From Zeugodacus cucurbitae (taxonomy: Eukaryota > Arthropoda > Insecta > Diptera > Tephritidae), in contig NC_071668.1 of the NCBI RefSeq assembly GCF_028554725.1, positions 18,331,501-18,395,500 of the forward strand: a stretch of 64,000 nucleotides of DNA, written 5' to 3'. Within the stretch, counting starts at the first letter, position 1; every line of letters begins with the position of its first letter. Below the pieces are notes generated by a model. The model worked only from the letters and a program-made list of their open reading frames with translations, was not told where the DNA came from and made no database searches. Position numbers and translations under genes: made by a program. Positions 12,797-23,189 of this stretch are shown one piece after another.

Positions 12797-12933
12797 CAGT
12801 TGAACTTCCCTAACTCGAATCACCATAATCTACAGAAAACTTTGATTAAGAGAGACTTCCGAACCACGGAAGATAATTTGCTTCAAATTGGTCAATTGCC
12901 AATTCAAGAGTTCGAATTATGGAAGTTCAACTG
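12797..12933 (+). mobile_element. Pogo-like MITE, complete copy
   Basis: A 137-bp element with inverted ends: left CAGTTGAACTTCCCTAACTC and right gaattatgGAAGTTCAACTG, flanked on both sides by TA (12795-12796 and 12934-12935). CAGT-starting termini and TA target duplications fit pogo/Tigger-type MITEs. Related copies lie at 9985-10040 and 15948-16740. Confidence 0.75.
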
Positions 12934-15900
12934 TAATATAATTGAATTTCGAAGTTAAACTTACTAGAAACATCACTAAGTTTACTTTTGTACGAAAAAT
13001 TATAGGTTTAATTCTTCTTTTCCATATATATATAAAATTTTTCGGTCAATCTTATATGAAAGTTGTTATGAGGAGTCAAAGTGGGAAATTCGCAAAAAAA
13101 TTAAAATATATACATATATTTTAAATATACTGTTTCGGAAGATCTTTTAAAAACGAAGAAATTACTAAATAACTCAATATCTATCAAAATATTTTTTTTG
13201 ACCCAATTGTACGATAAAAATCGGTTTTGATATGTGAAATAATATATTAAATAAAACAAAAATATCAGTTTGAATAACATCAAAATACGGTAAGAAATGT
13301 CTTTCAAATGTGTTCGTCGAATATCGCGCCAAATTTCACACAAAATGGGCACTCCCTAATACATAACCAAATAGTTATTCTGTACATACATCCGTATATA
13401 TTATAAAATACACATACAATTGAAGTATTTTTCCTTTCTTTATTTTCATTTTAATTCACTTTATATTTCATAGTAAGCTTTCTGTGTATGCCCCCTACCC
13501 ACACTTGAACTTTTCGTTGCGCCTTCTCAGCAAATGTACCGACCAATCGGAAATCGTGTAAGTATTTCCTCATTGAATAACCATTTTTTTTTAATTTTTA
13601 TTTACTTATTCAGAGGTACATGCATTTATACATACAGACATATAAATACATACATACATATACATCTGTATATGCATTTGTACATATATACTTAAGTAAG
13701 TTGAATATTCTGTTTTTCATTTGCTGCTTTTGTTTTACTGTTTGTATGTGCTTTTTATTTGGTTTTGCAGATTAAGTTGTTTTCGTGCATAAATGTACAT
13801 ACATACATATTAAGACACAAGCGTATAAAAGCTTACATAAGGTTTTTGTTTTATATATAAAACTTGTAGTTGTTGCTATGTGCAGGCGAAGCATGGCATT
13901 TGCTGAATTTGTTGTACATCTGTATATGCATTTGCCTTAGTTTGAGTGTAAGTATGTACATATGTATGTATAAATTTTGCAGTTTCGCTTGTCCTTTAGG
14001 TCTCATTCATTTTGTTGTTACATATGAAACAAATAAAATCGTTTAATTTAATTAAAAGTTTAATACTTCTCAATTTCCTATGGATTTATAATTCGCAGAG
14101 AAGATTGGTTAGTCAGTTTAACTAGAACAAAAATAAAATTTAGTGGTACGGGATGAAACTTCTTCTCAGCAAGTAGTATATTTGAAAGAGAGACAGTTAA
14201 GCAAATAAAATATAATATATGTAGCTATTTTTGATACATATGTATGTAAGTAAGTACATACAACATTGTAAAAAATGTTTAGTAGAAAAATAAATTAGGA
14301 AAACAGATGAACTATTAATAATTAACTTTTGTGGTTTCGTAAACAATGGTTTTGAATTAAAATTGTTAATATATAAATACATGTGTATTCTAATATATTA
14401 TTTATGAAAAAACGTTATGAAAAATTTCTAAAAAGTTGCATAAAAGTATTACAAAGTTAAATATATTGGTGGAAAAACCATGCATTGTATAGTATATCTC
14501 TCACAAAATTAAAAGTGATTTCAGTTTGCGAAATATTATTTTATTTACAAAAAATGTTCCAAAAAATTTGAAGCCATTTACGCATATATGTACCTATTCC
14601 AAACAGATATATATGCACGTACATATATACTCATGAAAAACAACCAAATATAACTAAAATATTATATGCACGTCTTAGTAAATAAATACATTGTATATAT
14701 GTATGTATATACATACATACCCCATGTGTAGTAATACTCTTTTGAAACGTTCAATTTTGCTTGAAAGTCATTGATGAAAATCGATATTATGCAAATTTTG
14801 ATAAACATGCACGAAGACAGTAAATATTTGCTTATGACTACATGTATTTTCGTAGTTACACACATTCAAACATACTTCCATATACATATACACCATATAT
14901 ACATATATCCATATGTAAGAAGTAACAGAAGTAAAAGTGTCTATTGAACTTCTTTAAGGTTTAAAAAGATGGGAGTGCCATAGTTAGAGGCTGTTACTGA
15001 AACTTAGCAAATAACGAAAATAATATAGATATATAAACAAACTGATAAGAATAAAACTGCAAGTAGATGTTAACTGAAGCAGAATCACATTTTTTTCTGA
15101 TCAAAATACGAGAAAACCATATAATAAAAATCATAGATTATTTTAATGAATTTTCAGCAGTTTAATTTTATAATTTTTATAAGTAAAAATATTACAATTG
15201 ATCTACATATATCAACAGTATTTAAATGTATAAATGACAAGGCCATGTCACATCTACTATTATTTATTAAATAATATGGGCTTTCAAGATATTGTGGCAT
15301 TTCCGATCCCTTCAGCCAAAATTTATTTTTTAATATTGCCGACTATTAGAATAGGACTTGAGATATTTACATACAAACATCTTCAGAGAGCGGAAGCTCT
15401 AAACTCGTTAAGAACAAACATTTTTCGTACAATAAAAACCTCTTCTGCTTCCCCTTAATTAACTATTTATATACTATTATGATGGTCAACGATGGAGTAG
15501 TCAATCAGTTTAATATAATTTCAGATTGTTGATAAATGAGCAAGCCCTTTCGAACTACCTCATGAAGGACGGTATCCAAAACATATACTTTTTCTAAGAG
15601 GGTTTTCAATTTAATCTTTCTAGGCATCAGTAAACTGAAGCAAGTCAGTCAGTCTGACAACAATTTCATTTAATTACTCAATTAGTTAGTTTTTTAATTA
15701 AGTTAACTGCCTTTGAACTATAAAATTTTAATTTTGCTTTCTCACTTTATTAGCAAATAAAAAAAAAAATAATATATGAAACTTTGTGTATATTTTTATT
15801 ACTGTCATAAATTATTATTAAAATAAATAATAATAATTTGTAAGAACAGTTGAACAAGTGAAAGTGACAACCGTTCGGAAAAATTTTATCAACTTTAAGC

Positions 15901-15947
15901 TTTCTTAAACAACACTTAAATATCAAAATATATTTCGAAAATAAATA
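12934..15947. other. AT-rich DNA with ACAT microsatellites
   Basis: Long stretch without a supported frame. It holds (ACAT)n and TACATATGTA words near 13640-13690, 13795-13810, 13955-13970 and 14695-14720, and the word acatctgtatatgcatttg twice (about 13661 and 13917). Frames here are Tyr/Ile/Lys-rich and look random. Confidence 0.4.
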
Positions 15948-16071
15948 CAGATGAACTTCCCTAACTCGAATCACCATAATCCACAAAAAAACTTCTAGTT
16001 ATGGAAGGTAATTTATATAAAATTCTTCTGCTATTGTCAATTCAAGAGTTCGAGGAGTGGATGTATTCGGG

Positions 16072-16715
16072 CAGTAGCGGATCCACGGGGGGTTTTTGGT
16101 GTTAAAACACCCCTTAAACTCAGAGAAAAATATATGTTTGTTGATATGGGTTTGGAATGAGGTTATTGATCAAAAAAATATTTTTGTTGTTATTTATATA
16201 ATTCAAACTTTCTCTACATTTGTACAAGCAGTATCGCTGAAGCTCAGTGATTAATTGAGGATTACACGGAATCTCACATTCCATGTTATATTTTTTTTAT
16301 GTTTCTATGTTTTTTTTTGGTTTTTGAAAGAATTCTTCTAGTATTTCATCAACTAACAGATCAATATCCTTATGAATATTCATTGCCCTGTCATAATTCG
16401 TAAATATGTTTTAATTCTCTTTAAACTTGAAAAACTTCTTTCCGGGGATGCTATTAAAACAGGCAATAACGCCAATATACGTAAAATCTTGAAAACATTC
16501 CCAAAAGACGTTTTATTCACTGCTTCTAAAGCTTTGAGAGCATACCGAAAATGCTTGCCTGAAGTTCGCTGTTTCCACATTTTCACCTCCGCAAGAAAGT
16601 TTCGTTCTGAACAGTTGATCTCCCTTTCATAAAAAGAAAATATTTCTCGAGTAATAAAACTTTTCGTAACATCCCCCCCCCCCCCCCAAAAAAAATTTTT
16701 CTGGATCCGCCACTG
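16072..16715. mobile_element. Internally deleted hAT element with perfect 8-bp target duplication
   Basis: Ends are CAGTAGCGGATCCA on the left and TGGATCCGCCACTG on the right, an inverted pair with one mismatch. The 8-bp target TATTCGGG is perfectly duplicated at 16064-16071 and 16716-16723. CAG-starting ends, an 8-bp duplication and an internal hAT transposase remnant on the minus strand together identify the superfamily. A run of 15 C lies just inside the right end (16673-16687). At 644 bp it cannot be autonomous. Confidence 0.9.
16315..16620 (-). pseudogene. hAT transposase C-terminal (dimerisation region) remnant
   Basis: On the minus strand the frame around 16586-16380 reads through FKILRILALLPVLIASPER and SFSSLKRIKTYLR, the conserved C-terminal dimerisation block of hAT transposases of the ZMYM1/KIAA-like type (ERSFS-x-L-x-R-IKTYLR). 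After a frame break a second piece, NIHKDIDLLVDEILEEFF, continues the usual C-terminus down to about 16320. The N-terminal zinc finger and catalytic core are missing. It lies entirely within the 644-bp hAT element, so it is a relic of that element's own transposase. Confidence 0.85.
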
Positions 16716-16788
16716 TATTCGGGTTATGAAAGTTCAACTGTATTTTCAAAAACGTTTAGTTTGACGGCCATTAAATAAAAAAGAGGTG

Positions 16789-17260
16789 GCAACTCCGTCA
16801 AAAATATGTCAACTGTAAGTAATAAGATTTTTTAGAATTTAAATACTAATAAATATTTGTTTATCTTATCCATTTGATTTAAATAAAAAAATTGCTATCA
16901 CGTGGCAACTCTGACATAAATATTTTAATATTTTCAGCATTAAACTTGCTAAACCCTTGTAATTTATTAAGCATATTGTTGTAATCCTTATACTGTAGTT
17001 TTCTTATGATTTAAAAACATGTGGCAACGCTTATCCAAATTTATCCGATAAATTCAGATTCTAAAACCAGATGTTTGTTGCTTATATTGTATTTGTCTTA
17101 ATTCATTTTATAAATTAAATGTTTTTCTAATTTGAAACTGATGGCGACCTTCACAAAAATATTTCGAATTCAAAGAATTTTTAAATCTCTTTATTTTGAT
17201 ACTCATATTGTTATAATTGGTGTTTGTTAAAAATTTATTAAACTCAAAATTTCTAACAGT
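16789..17260 (+). repeat. Degenerate tandem repeat, about 116-bp period
   Basis: The word gtggcaac (or ggcgacc in the last unit) recurs at 16789, 16903, 17021 and about 17143, each followed by similar AT-rich sequence. Late in the units, catattgttgtaat and catattgttataat correspond. About four diverged units. Confidence 0.55.
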
Positions 17261-17340
17261 AGTCAACTCTTCAACTTCAATGATATGTATATTACCCTGT
17301 TCTATTTCTTACAAACTTACATAAATATAAAAATACAATA

Positions 17341-17600
17341 ACAACAAACATACATGTCAAAATGCTGCGCACTTATAAACAATGTCCCGTTCCTATGAAA
17401 TCTCGCACGCACTTTGATCTTTATAAATTTTCACTTTATTTCACATACCAACACTATTTTTTTATATTTCAACATTTTATTCACACTAATCCCACATAAT
17501 TCACTATTAAACTCAAACCGTTCACAAAATATTAACTTAATAAATTTCACTTAAAAGAACGCACGTGTTAACACACCGATCACCGAACAGAAAGAAAAAA
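17341..17600 (-). other. Leader-like non-coding stretch on the minus strand
   Basis: Read on the minus strand this has the composition of a fly 5' leader (aagtgaaatt, gtgaacggtttgag, aagtgaaaattt, aagtgcgtgcgag) with no long frame. The same style marks the leader copies at 18279 and 22765. I cannot show a transcript start or donor, so this is suggestive only. Confidence 0.2.
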
Positions 17601-17666
17601 TTGTGCAGCTACTGCATATAATAATAATCGAGCAAAAAAAATGCATGCAGCGCAAAAACAAATTAT

Positions 17667-17789
17667 CAAAGAATGTATAATAATTATTAATCAAAGAATG
17701 TATAATAATTATTATATATATATATTATTATATATATTATTATATATATATATTATATATATATATAAATAATTATTATACATTCTTTG
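17667..17789. repeat. AT-rich foldback hairpin
   Basis: The arm CAAAGAATGTATAATAATT occurs as a direct pair at 17667 and 17692, and its inverse AATTATTATACATTCTTTG closes at 17771-17789. The loop is a TA-dinucleotide tract with TTATTA interruptions. Could be a small MITE whose centre expanded as a microsatellite. No target duplication identified. Confidence 0.7.
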
Positions 17790-17944
17790 CTTTGACTGAT
17801 CATGCCAAATGTAAGATCAAATTTGTAGCATACCTTCAGGCGAAAGTGAAAAGATCCGTGAAGTGCTAAAAGAGAAAATAGAACTCTCTGTGATAGAAAT
17901 TTGCATTCTTTTTTTTAAATAAAATCGTAAATTTGTTGCAGAAA

Positions 17945-18003
17945 AGTTAGTTGGGTTTATTAATACAACTCTTAGGGTCAGGGGTTCGAGCACCAATCCA
18001 AAT
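17945..18003 (+). pseudogene. tRNA-Lys(CTT)-like remnant, possibly a SINE head
   Basis: The segment ACTCTTAGGGTCAGGGGTTC followed by GAGCACC resembles the anticodon-to-T-arm part of eukaryotic tRNA-Lys(CTT), with several bases missing from the 3' side of the anticodon stem. A B-box-like GGTTCGAGC and a weak A-box-like TTAGTTGGG about 35 bases upstream fit RNA polymerase III control. The T stem does not pair well and the acceptor stem is absent, so it is not a working tRNA. A tRNA-derived SINE or a decayed tRNA are both possible. Confidence 0.4.
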
Positions 18004-18278
18004 AAAATAGTAAATGCGTTGTACATTCAAAATTTACTACTGGGCTGCCTGCAAAGGCATCATGCAGCATCTCTTTTCTTCGCAATTCACTTAAGAATAT
18101 TCACCTATAGATGTCGCTGAAAGCATGCAGACCTTGAACATCATCTGTAGATGTCACCAAAGCATATCTAAGCTAATCTCAAGCCAGATCGGTTTGTGAC
18201 TTCGCTGCACCAACAAATCAAACAACTGGATTTTCATTCCAAGCCATCCAATTGGCCGGGCATCACCGGCATCCTGTC

Positions 18279-20762
18279 AGTTGACGCGTGGCGGTCATCA
18301 GAGAATGTAAAATATAGAGAAGGTTCACGGCGGGCTAGTTGGCCACACTAATTTGCTTTTCGAAGGGGTACTCGTTTCTATAAGGAAGTTTCACCACAGA
18401 ATTCTATAAGGAAGTTTCACCACTATTTAACATCAGAGGGCTAGAAAATAGCAGAATTGAGCGTTTGCAGTGTTAAATGAGAAAAATTGTGTTAATTTCT
18501 ATGTTAGGAAATGTACGCTTACATATTTGCCTATATACAATGCGCATATGACTTTTTTGCATATAATTTATAGATATTTTGTTGATAATTGATATGAAGG
18601 CACATACGCACATACATACATATGTAATGCTTTACAATATATAATAACCTAAATTACTTTATATTCTTATTTAAATGTAACATAATAATACTACATTTAT
18701 TTACTTTAGTCATTAAAATGTCACATAATATCATAAATATGTATATTGTCACAAAATGATAAACGTACGCGCATTCGTAATTACATATGTGCACATGTAA
18801 ACAAATACCAAAAGAACCATTCGAATTGTGTCTATATGTCAATTTGTCAGCATTCAATATACATATGTATGTAAATAAATATGTGTACTCATGGCTTCAT
18901 ATAAGATCTTCGTTGCCACGGACAACGACGAATGGCCGTAGCTTATGATTTTTTTGTGTTCATGTCAAAGAGCTGTAAGGAATGTGGAGCGTACGCAGGC
19001 AAAGAGGCCCAGATGTCCAACATATAATGTCTTTAAGTTTTATGCCTTGTTTCTTTAAAAGATCATTAGTAGTTATTCTAAATATGATTTAATACGTTGG
19101 TAGATATTAAAATTCATTTAATTATATAGATAACCAATTAATACTTCAATATTTGACAATACATATGAAGCGCAAATATTATTACGGCGGGGTCACTTGA
19201 AACGGCCCTGTAAAGCTCGATGTGTCGAAAAATTGATGGCCGCCTGCGCAATGCCAAAGCAACGCATCATTGTGTTGTTGGTAGAAAATCGGCTTGTCGT
19301 AAATATGTATGAATATGTATGAGCAAGCAAACATATCGACATAAATTTTTGTGAGCCACAGAATTTTTGCTGAAAAATATTTTAAATCGACTCAAGGGCT
19401 ATGTTGTCACTTTTATCCCTATGTTTTTGCGGCGTTGCAACTTTTCCTTCTGGAAGAAACATTAGAAAAATCTTCAATTTATGATTTTTGTCATCGTCGC
19501 GAAAAGGCGTTTGTTGGCATGGCATGCGCGGGGAGATGTGTATGGCTCTGCTTTTATGAACGAAGCAACTTTGCCAAGTGAATGTGCGCCTGCGTTCATG
19601 AATGAAAATGTTTTTGTTGTGTTTACTACAATATTTGGCTACGTCGATTGGCTGCCATATTGACTTGTGATGCTGCTTATGCGTTTGAGGCGCTTGTTGT
19701 TTTTGTAGAACAATGCTTTTGATTTTTTGTGATGGTTGGCAGATTTACGTGCACGCATATGCAATTGTAAGTTTGTGTGTTTGTTCAGTACATACAAACA
19801 TATGTATGTATATGCATACAGAGCAATGCGCGCACATTTGAAATGTCCTTCACTGATAAGTGATAATGAGACAATTCGAATTTTTGAAGACATATGTACC
19901 TGTATATGTACATATATATGTACATACGTAAGTTTCAGTTTATGCAAGTTTAAGTTACGAAATATGTAGTTCATTATAGTGTTATAGGAAATGTATTTAG
20001 TATAAAAATATAAACATATTTTTATGAAAGTATGTACATACATATGTATATTATTATAGAACATTACATAAATATGTGCGTCCGTTTGAATTTTTTTTTA
20101 CAAATATACCTCTGAAATCGCATAATTTATTTGAAATATTTTCAATTGTGGATGCATTCATAAATATCCGCAAAAAGAATTTCATATCAGTTGTATATAG
20201 TAAGCATATAAATGCATCAACATATAAACAAAGAGCCTAACATGCGTCTATAATAGAAATGTAAACCTCTGAGCATATTTTTCAGTTAATACTCAGCTCT
20301 GTTACGAGGCACTGTTAATATTTCTCCTTCCGAGCCAGCAGTGGTGAAACTCGCTTATAGGATTTTGTTAGTTTTTGACAATTCACACGCTGGTCCGCAA
20401 TTGGACCTTCTCTATATTTTACATTCTCTGCGGTCATTTCGTAAAGACGTACGATTTTAATAAAATTCGGTAAATTGTGAAAAAAGTGTTTTAGTGAAAT
20501 TAAGAGTGAAGAAAAGTGAAATGGCTGTAATGTTGTGTGAAAAAGCAGAGTAAAATGCGGTTGTGTAAGGCTTTGGTTATGCAGCTAGCAAAAAAGAGCT
20601 TCAAGTGTAAAAAATGAGTTAAATTAAAGTTCTAAATGTGTTCAAAGTGTTTAATAAGTGAAATATGCGTTTATTTAAATAAAATAGTTAATATATTAAG
20701 TGCGAAGCAGAAGTGGCGTAATCGTTTTTGTAGCAATGTGGCAGCAGAGGCTTCGCTAAGTG
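18279..20762 (+). promoter_or_regulatory. Putative promoter and leader exon, copy 1, split by a hAT-like element
   Basis: The word catcctgtcagttga with an initiator-like TCAGTT (A at 18279) matches copy 2 at 22756-22770. Homology resumes after the insertion at 20431 (cggtcatttcgt) and continues through ttgtgtgaaaaagcagagta, tgcggttgtgtaaggctttg and aatgtggcagcagaggct to a donor GTAAGT at 20763. Homology also extends upstream (catctgtagatgtcaccaa near 18143). Without the insertion the exon would be about 345 nt. It has no long frame and a fly-leader composition. Whether any transcript crosses the insertion is unknown. Duplicated promoter and exon, or part of an unrecognised mobile element, are the two readings. 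Confidence 0.45.
18299..20430. mobile_element. Non-autonomous hAT-like element, 2.13 kb
   Basis: Perfect 26-bp inverted termini at 18299-18324 and 20405-20430 start CAGAGAATGTAAAATATAGA, similar in their first bases to hobo/Hermes ends. The target cggtcat is duplicated at 18292-18298 and 20431-20437 (8 bp if the adjoining G is counted). Subterminal copies of AAGTTTCACCAC lie twice near the left end (18386-18397, 18412-18423) and inverted near the right end (20341-20352), as expected for transposase binding sites. The interior has no recognisable transposase on either strand; frames such as 19351-19581 plus and 19639-20064 minus have no known domain. Comparison with the paralogous site at 22775-22785 shows the empty state. 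Confidence 0.85.
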
Positions 20763-21295
20763 GTAAGTTCGCTATTGAAAGTAGTAATAATCGTGAAATT
20801 TTGTTTAAGGTTTCCCTTTCTATGATGTTTTACTCTTAGGATTGCTGCGAACATTATTTTAAAATACGAATATCATAGATCGTTTCCGAATGTCTCCTCT
20901 TTCCCATTTCCATTTCTTATATAAAATCGAATGTTTCCTATATCTATAGAATCGAATGATTTCTATATCAATAAAAACCTGACTTCCTCCATATCCACAT
21001 TTTCCATAAATTTTAAAATAAACAATTAAAACATACCTTTAGCATATCTCGAAATGGGGCAGTCCTTTTTGAAGACAGAAAATTTTCAGAAGTTGATCTT
21101 GCAAAGGGGTTGATATTTTTTACTTTACCGCGTGATAATGATCGGTTAAAACCCCTACAACTAAGGAAAGGTTCATCGAAGGTTTCGCTAGACCTCTTAC
21201 GATTTATATTGGATCAGAAGAATAGTTTACCAGCAATCGCTAAGCTTTCATCCATTCAGTAGTAAATATCACGAAAAAGGCAGAGGTCCGATCCG
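20763..21295. other. Start of the putative intron after leader copy 1
   Basis: It begins with GTAAGT. The first 20 or so bases (gtaagttcgctattgaaag) still match copy 2, then similarity fades. Otherwise AT-rich with no gene seen. Confidence 0.3.
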
Positions 21296-21830
21296 TTCCC
21301 ATTCTACTAATAAAAAGGCTGAGATGTCATTTCTTGCAAGCTCGTTGCAATTATCGGCTTTTCGGCTATGACCAGGTACCAGAAGTATCTAAACTCGATT
21401 ACACGGTCAGTGAGCTCAACTCTAAGATTGCCCCCTGCTATTTAAGTGGATGTTGCTACCTTAATGCCAGTAACCGCGGTTCGAATACAAGGTAGACTCC
21501 ATCAGAAACTTTCCTCATAAGCTTTGACCGATCTTTAAAAATGTACACGGCCCTCCAGCGGCTCGTTCTCACCATTCTACTAATAAAAAGGCTGAGATGT
21601 CATTTCTTGCAAGCTCATTGCAATTGCCGGCAATTCGGCTATGACCAGGTACCCATACTGGGCATAACCAGAAGTATCTAAACTCGATTACACGGTCAGT
21701 GAGCTCAACTCTAAGATGCCAGTAACCTCGGCTCGAATACAAGGTAGACTCCATCAGAAATTTTCCTCACACGCTGTGACCCATCCGTAAAAAATCATTC
21801 AGCGGCTTGTTCCCGTCAAAATCTCTCTCC
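21296..21830 (-). pseudogene. Tandemly duplicated RNase H remnants of a non-LTR retrotransposon
   Basis: Two direct copies, starting at 21300 and 21573 (273-bp spacing), share cattctactaataaaaagg, cggctatgaccaggtacc and acacggtcagtgagctcaac. On the minus strand the second copy reads WVPGHSRIAGNCNELAR, the C-terminal RNase H signature of LOA/R1/I-type non-LTR elements (WVPGHxxxxGNxxADxLAR). Copy 1 lacks a short piece within this motif. Both are broken and surrounded by degenerate sequence. The same kind of element is represented at 33740-34370. Confidence 0.7.
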
Positions 21831-22170
21831 CTGGTATCAGCGACCAAAAATTCACTAAAGCTGTACTCTTCGAATAAGTAATCCGAATTGAAAGCAAAGC
21901 ATACAAGGATTCTGAAAGGTCATGCACATACATATGTATTTATCTAGTTAATCAGCTTCTCCAAGTAGGATAACAACTTTAGCGGACTTAACTTTATAAG
22001 TTATTGGTATGTCAAAGTGATGGGCAGGTTATAATTAAGTACCATATTGGTATGATACGTAGTTGTCTTAACTATGGTTTCTTAAAGCCAAATTGCAATC
22101 TTTTGTTAATAGCTCTTCATACAATTGTTTCTTTCACTCTGCTCGATGTACGTCTCTACGCGTCAGGATA

Positions 22171-22446
22171 TTAAAGATAAGCAATATACTGCTTATGTTG
22201 CCGGCAGGTTGTAGGCGAATAACTCCCATCAGGTGAAAATTGTTTCTCTTTGTTAAAAAAAGGATTTTTATACAAATTTTCGATTAACCTACGAACAGTT
22301 TCAACACTAGCTCTCGGAATAAGTTCGTTACGTTTCATCCTGGCTGAGCCAAATTGGCTAATTTGGCAAATTTCTAGTATATTTCGATGCACTGCTGTCG
22401 TTTTCGGCTTTCGACATAATTTTTCTGCTTCATTTATTTTAAACAT
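22171..22446 (-). other. Unidentified open frame, 91 codons
   Basis: The minus-strand frame begins MFKINEAEKLCRKPKTTAV and has a mixed, protein-like composition (SVETVRRLIENLYK in its second half), unlike the biased frames elsewhere. I recognise no family. Stops lie just upstream in all frames I checked, so it could be a piece of a decayed element or a single exon. Weak evidence for coding. Confidence 0.2.
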
Positions 22447-22764
22447 TATCTTAAATTTTGGGGTACGTTTTCAAATTGTTTGCTATTATCGTTTTCTATC
22501 ACGTTCTTCCAATATCAGTTTCAAAAGTTACAAAGAACCGTTATCAACTTTCTAATACTTCCAACAAGAACATTTGTGTCACCACTAACCTGGTTCTAAA
22601 CACCAATTCATATTTAGCACACATTAAGCTTCATCTGTAGATGTCACCAATGCTTTTCTTAAGTAATTCGACACGCAATTGGTTCGTGTCTTTACTAAAG
22701 TGACACTTTGAACAGCTGTTTTTTCTTTACAGGAAATTCTTGCTTCATTGCATAGCATCCTGTC

Positions 22765-23169
22765 AGTTGAAGCGCGTCGGTCATTTCGTGTAATTGTTGA
22801 AAATTAGTGAAATTTAGTAAAATGTGGAAATAAAGTGGTTTTGTGCAATTAAAAGTGATGTAAAGTGAAATTGTGTAATGTTGTGCGAAAAAGCAGAGTA
22901 AAGTGCGGTTGTGTAAGGCTTTGGTTATGCAAATGCAGCGAGTAAAGCGCCGTCCACGGAGGTGCGTGCAATCTAAGAAGCGTTCGGAAGAAGGTGCTAT
23001 AAGTGTTAGAAATTTATTAAATACAAGTTTATAATGTGTCAGAAGTATTTAATAAGTGAAATATGCTGTAATTTGTGTAAAATAATAAATAAATTAGTTG
23101 CTGGGAAGCTGTGGCGTAAATGAATGTCGGCCGGATTGCAATGTGGCAGCAGAGGCTCGGCTGTCTCTG
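22765..23169 (+). promoter_or_regulatory. Putative promoter and leader exon, copy 2 (uninterrupted)
   Basis: The initiator-like TCAGTT has its A at 22765 and the exon ends at a strong donor CTG|GTAAGTTC (23170). The 405-nt exon is fly-leader-like (aaagtgaaattgtg, aaagtggttttgtg) and shares blocks with copy 1 across its length. Upstream homology includes catctgtagatgtcaccaa (about 22632) and gcatcctgtcagttga. A short frame starting with ATG near 23036 (LISEIC) is also present in copy 1 but ends soon in copy 2. No downstream coding exon was identified before 24.3 kb; the next genes seen are on the other strand. Confidence 0.45.
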
Positions 23170-23189
23170 GTAAGTTCAATATTGAAAGA

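Larger units (their letters stand above)
15948..16740 (+). mobile_element. Pogo-like MITE copy interrupted by a hAT element
   Basis: The left part 15948-16063 matches 12797 onward (CAGATGAACTTCCCTAACTC, then accataatc), and the right part 16724-16740 ends in GTTCAACTG. TA flanks lie at 15946-15947 and 16741-16742. The middle is occupied by the hAT element 16072-16715 plus its duplicated target. Removing the insertion leaves a MITE of about the same length as the copy at 12797-12933. Confidence 0.75.

Noticed and set aside
19639..20064. 141-codon minus-strand frame inside the hAT-like element, considered as transposase
   Set aside because: Its Tyr/Ile/His-rich sequence comes from TACATA microsatellite words and carries no hAT zinc finger, catalytic residues or dimerisation block.
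20636..20839. 67-codon frame within leader copy 1 (MCSKCLISEIC...)
   Set aside because: The corresponding frame in copy 2 ends after about 30 codons and the two copies differ at sites that do not favour silent change; treated as an untranslated exon.
21478..21490. GGTTCGAATAC as a tRNA B box
   Set aside because: It belongs to the duplicated non-LTR RNase H remnant and occurs as ggctcgaatac in the second copy; no A box or stems.
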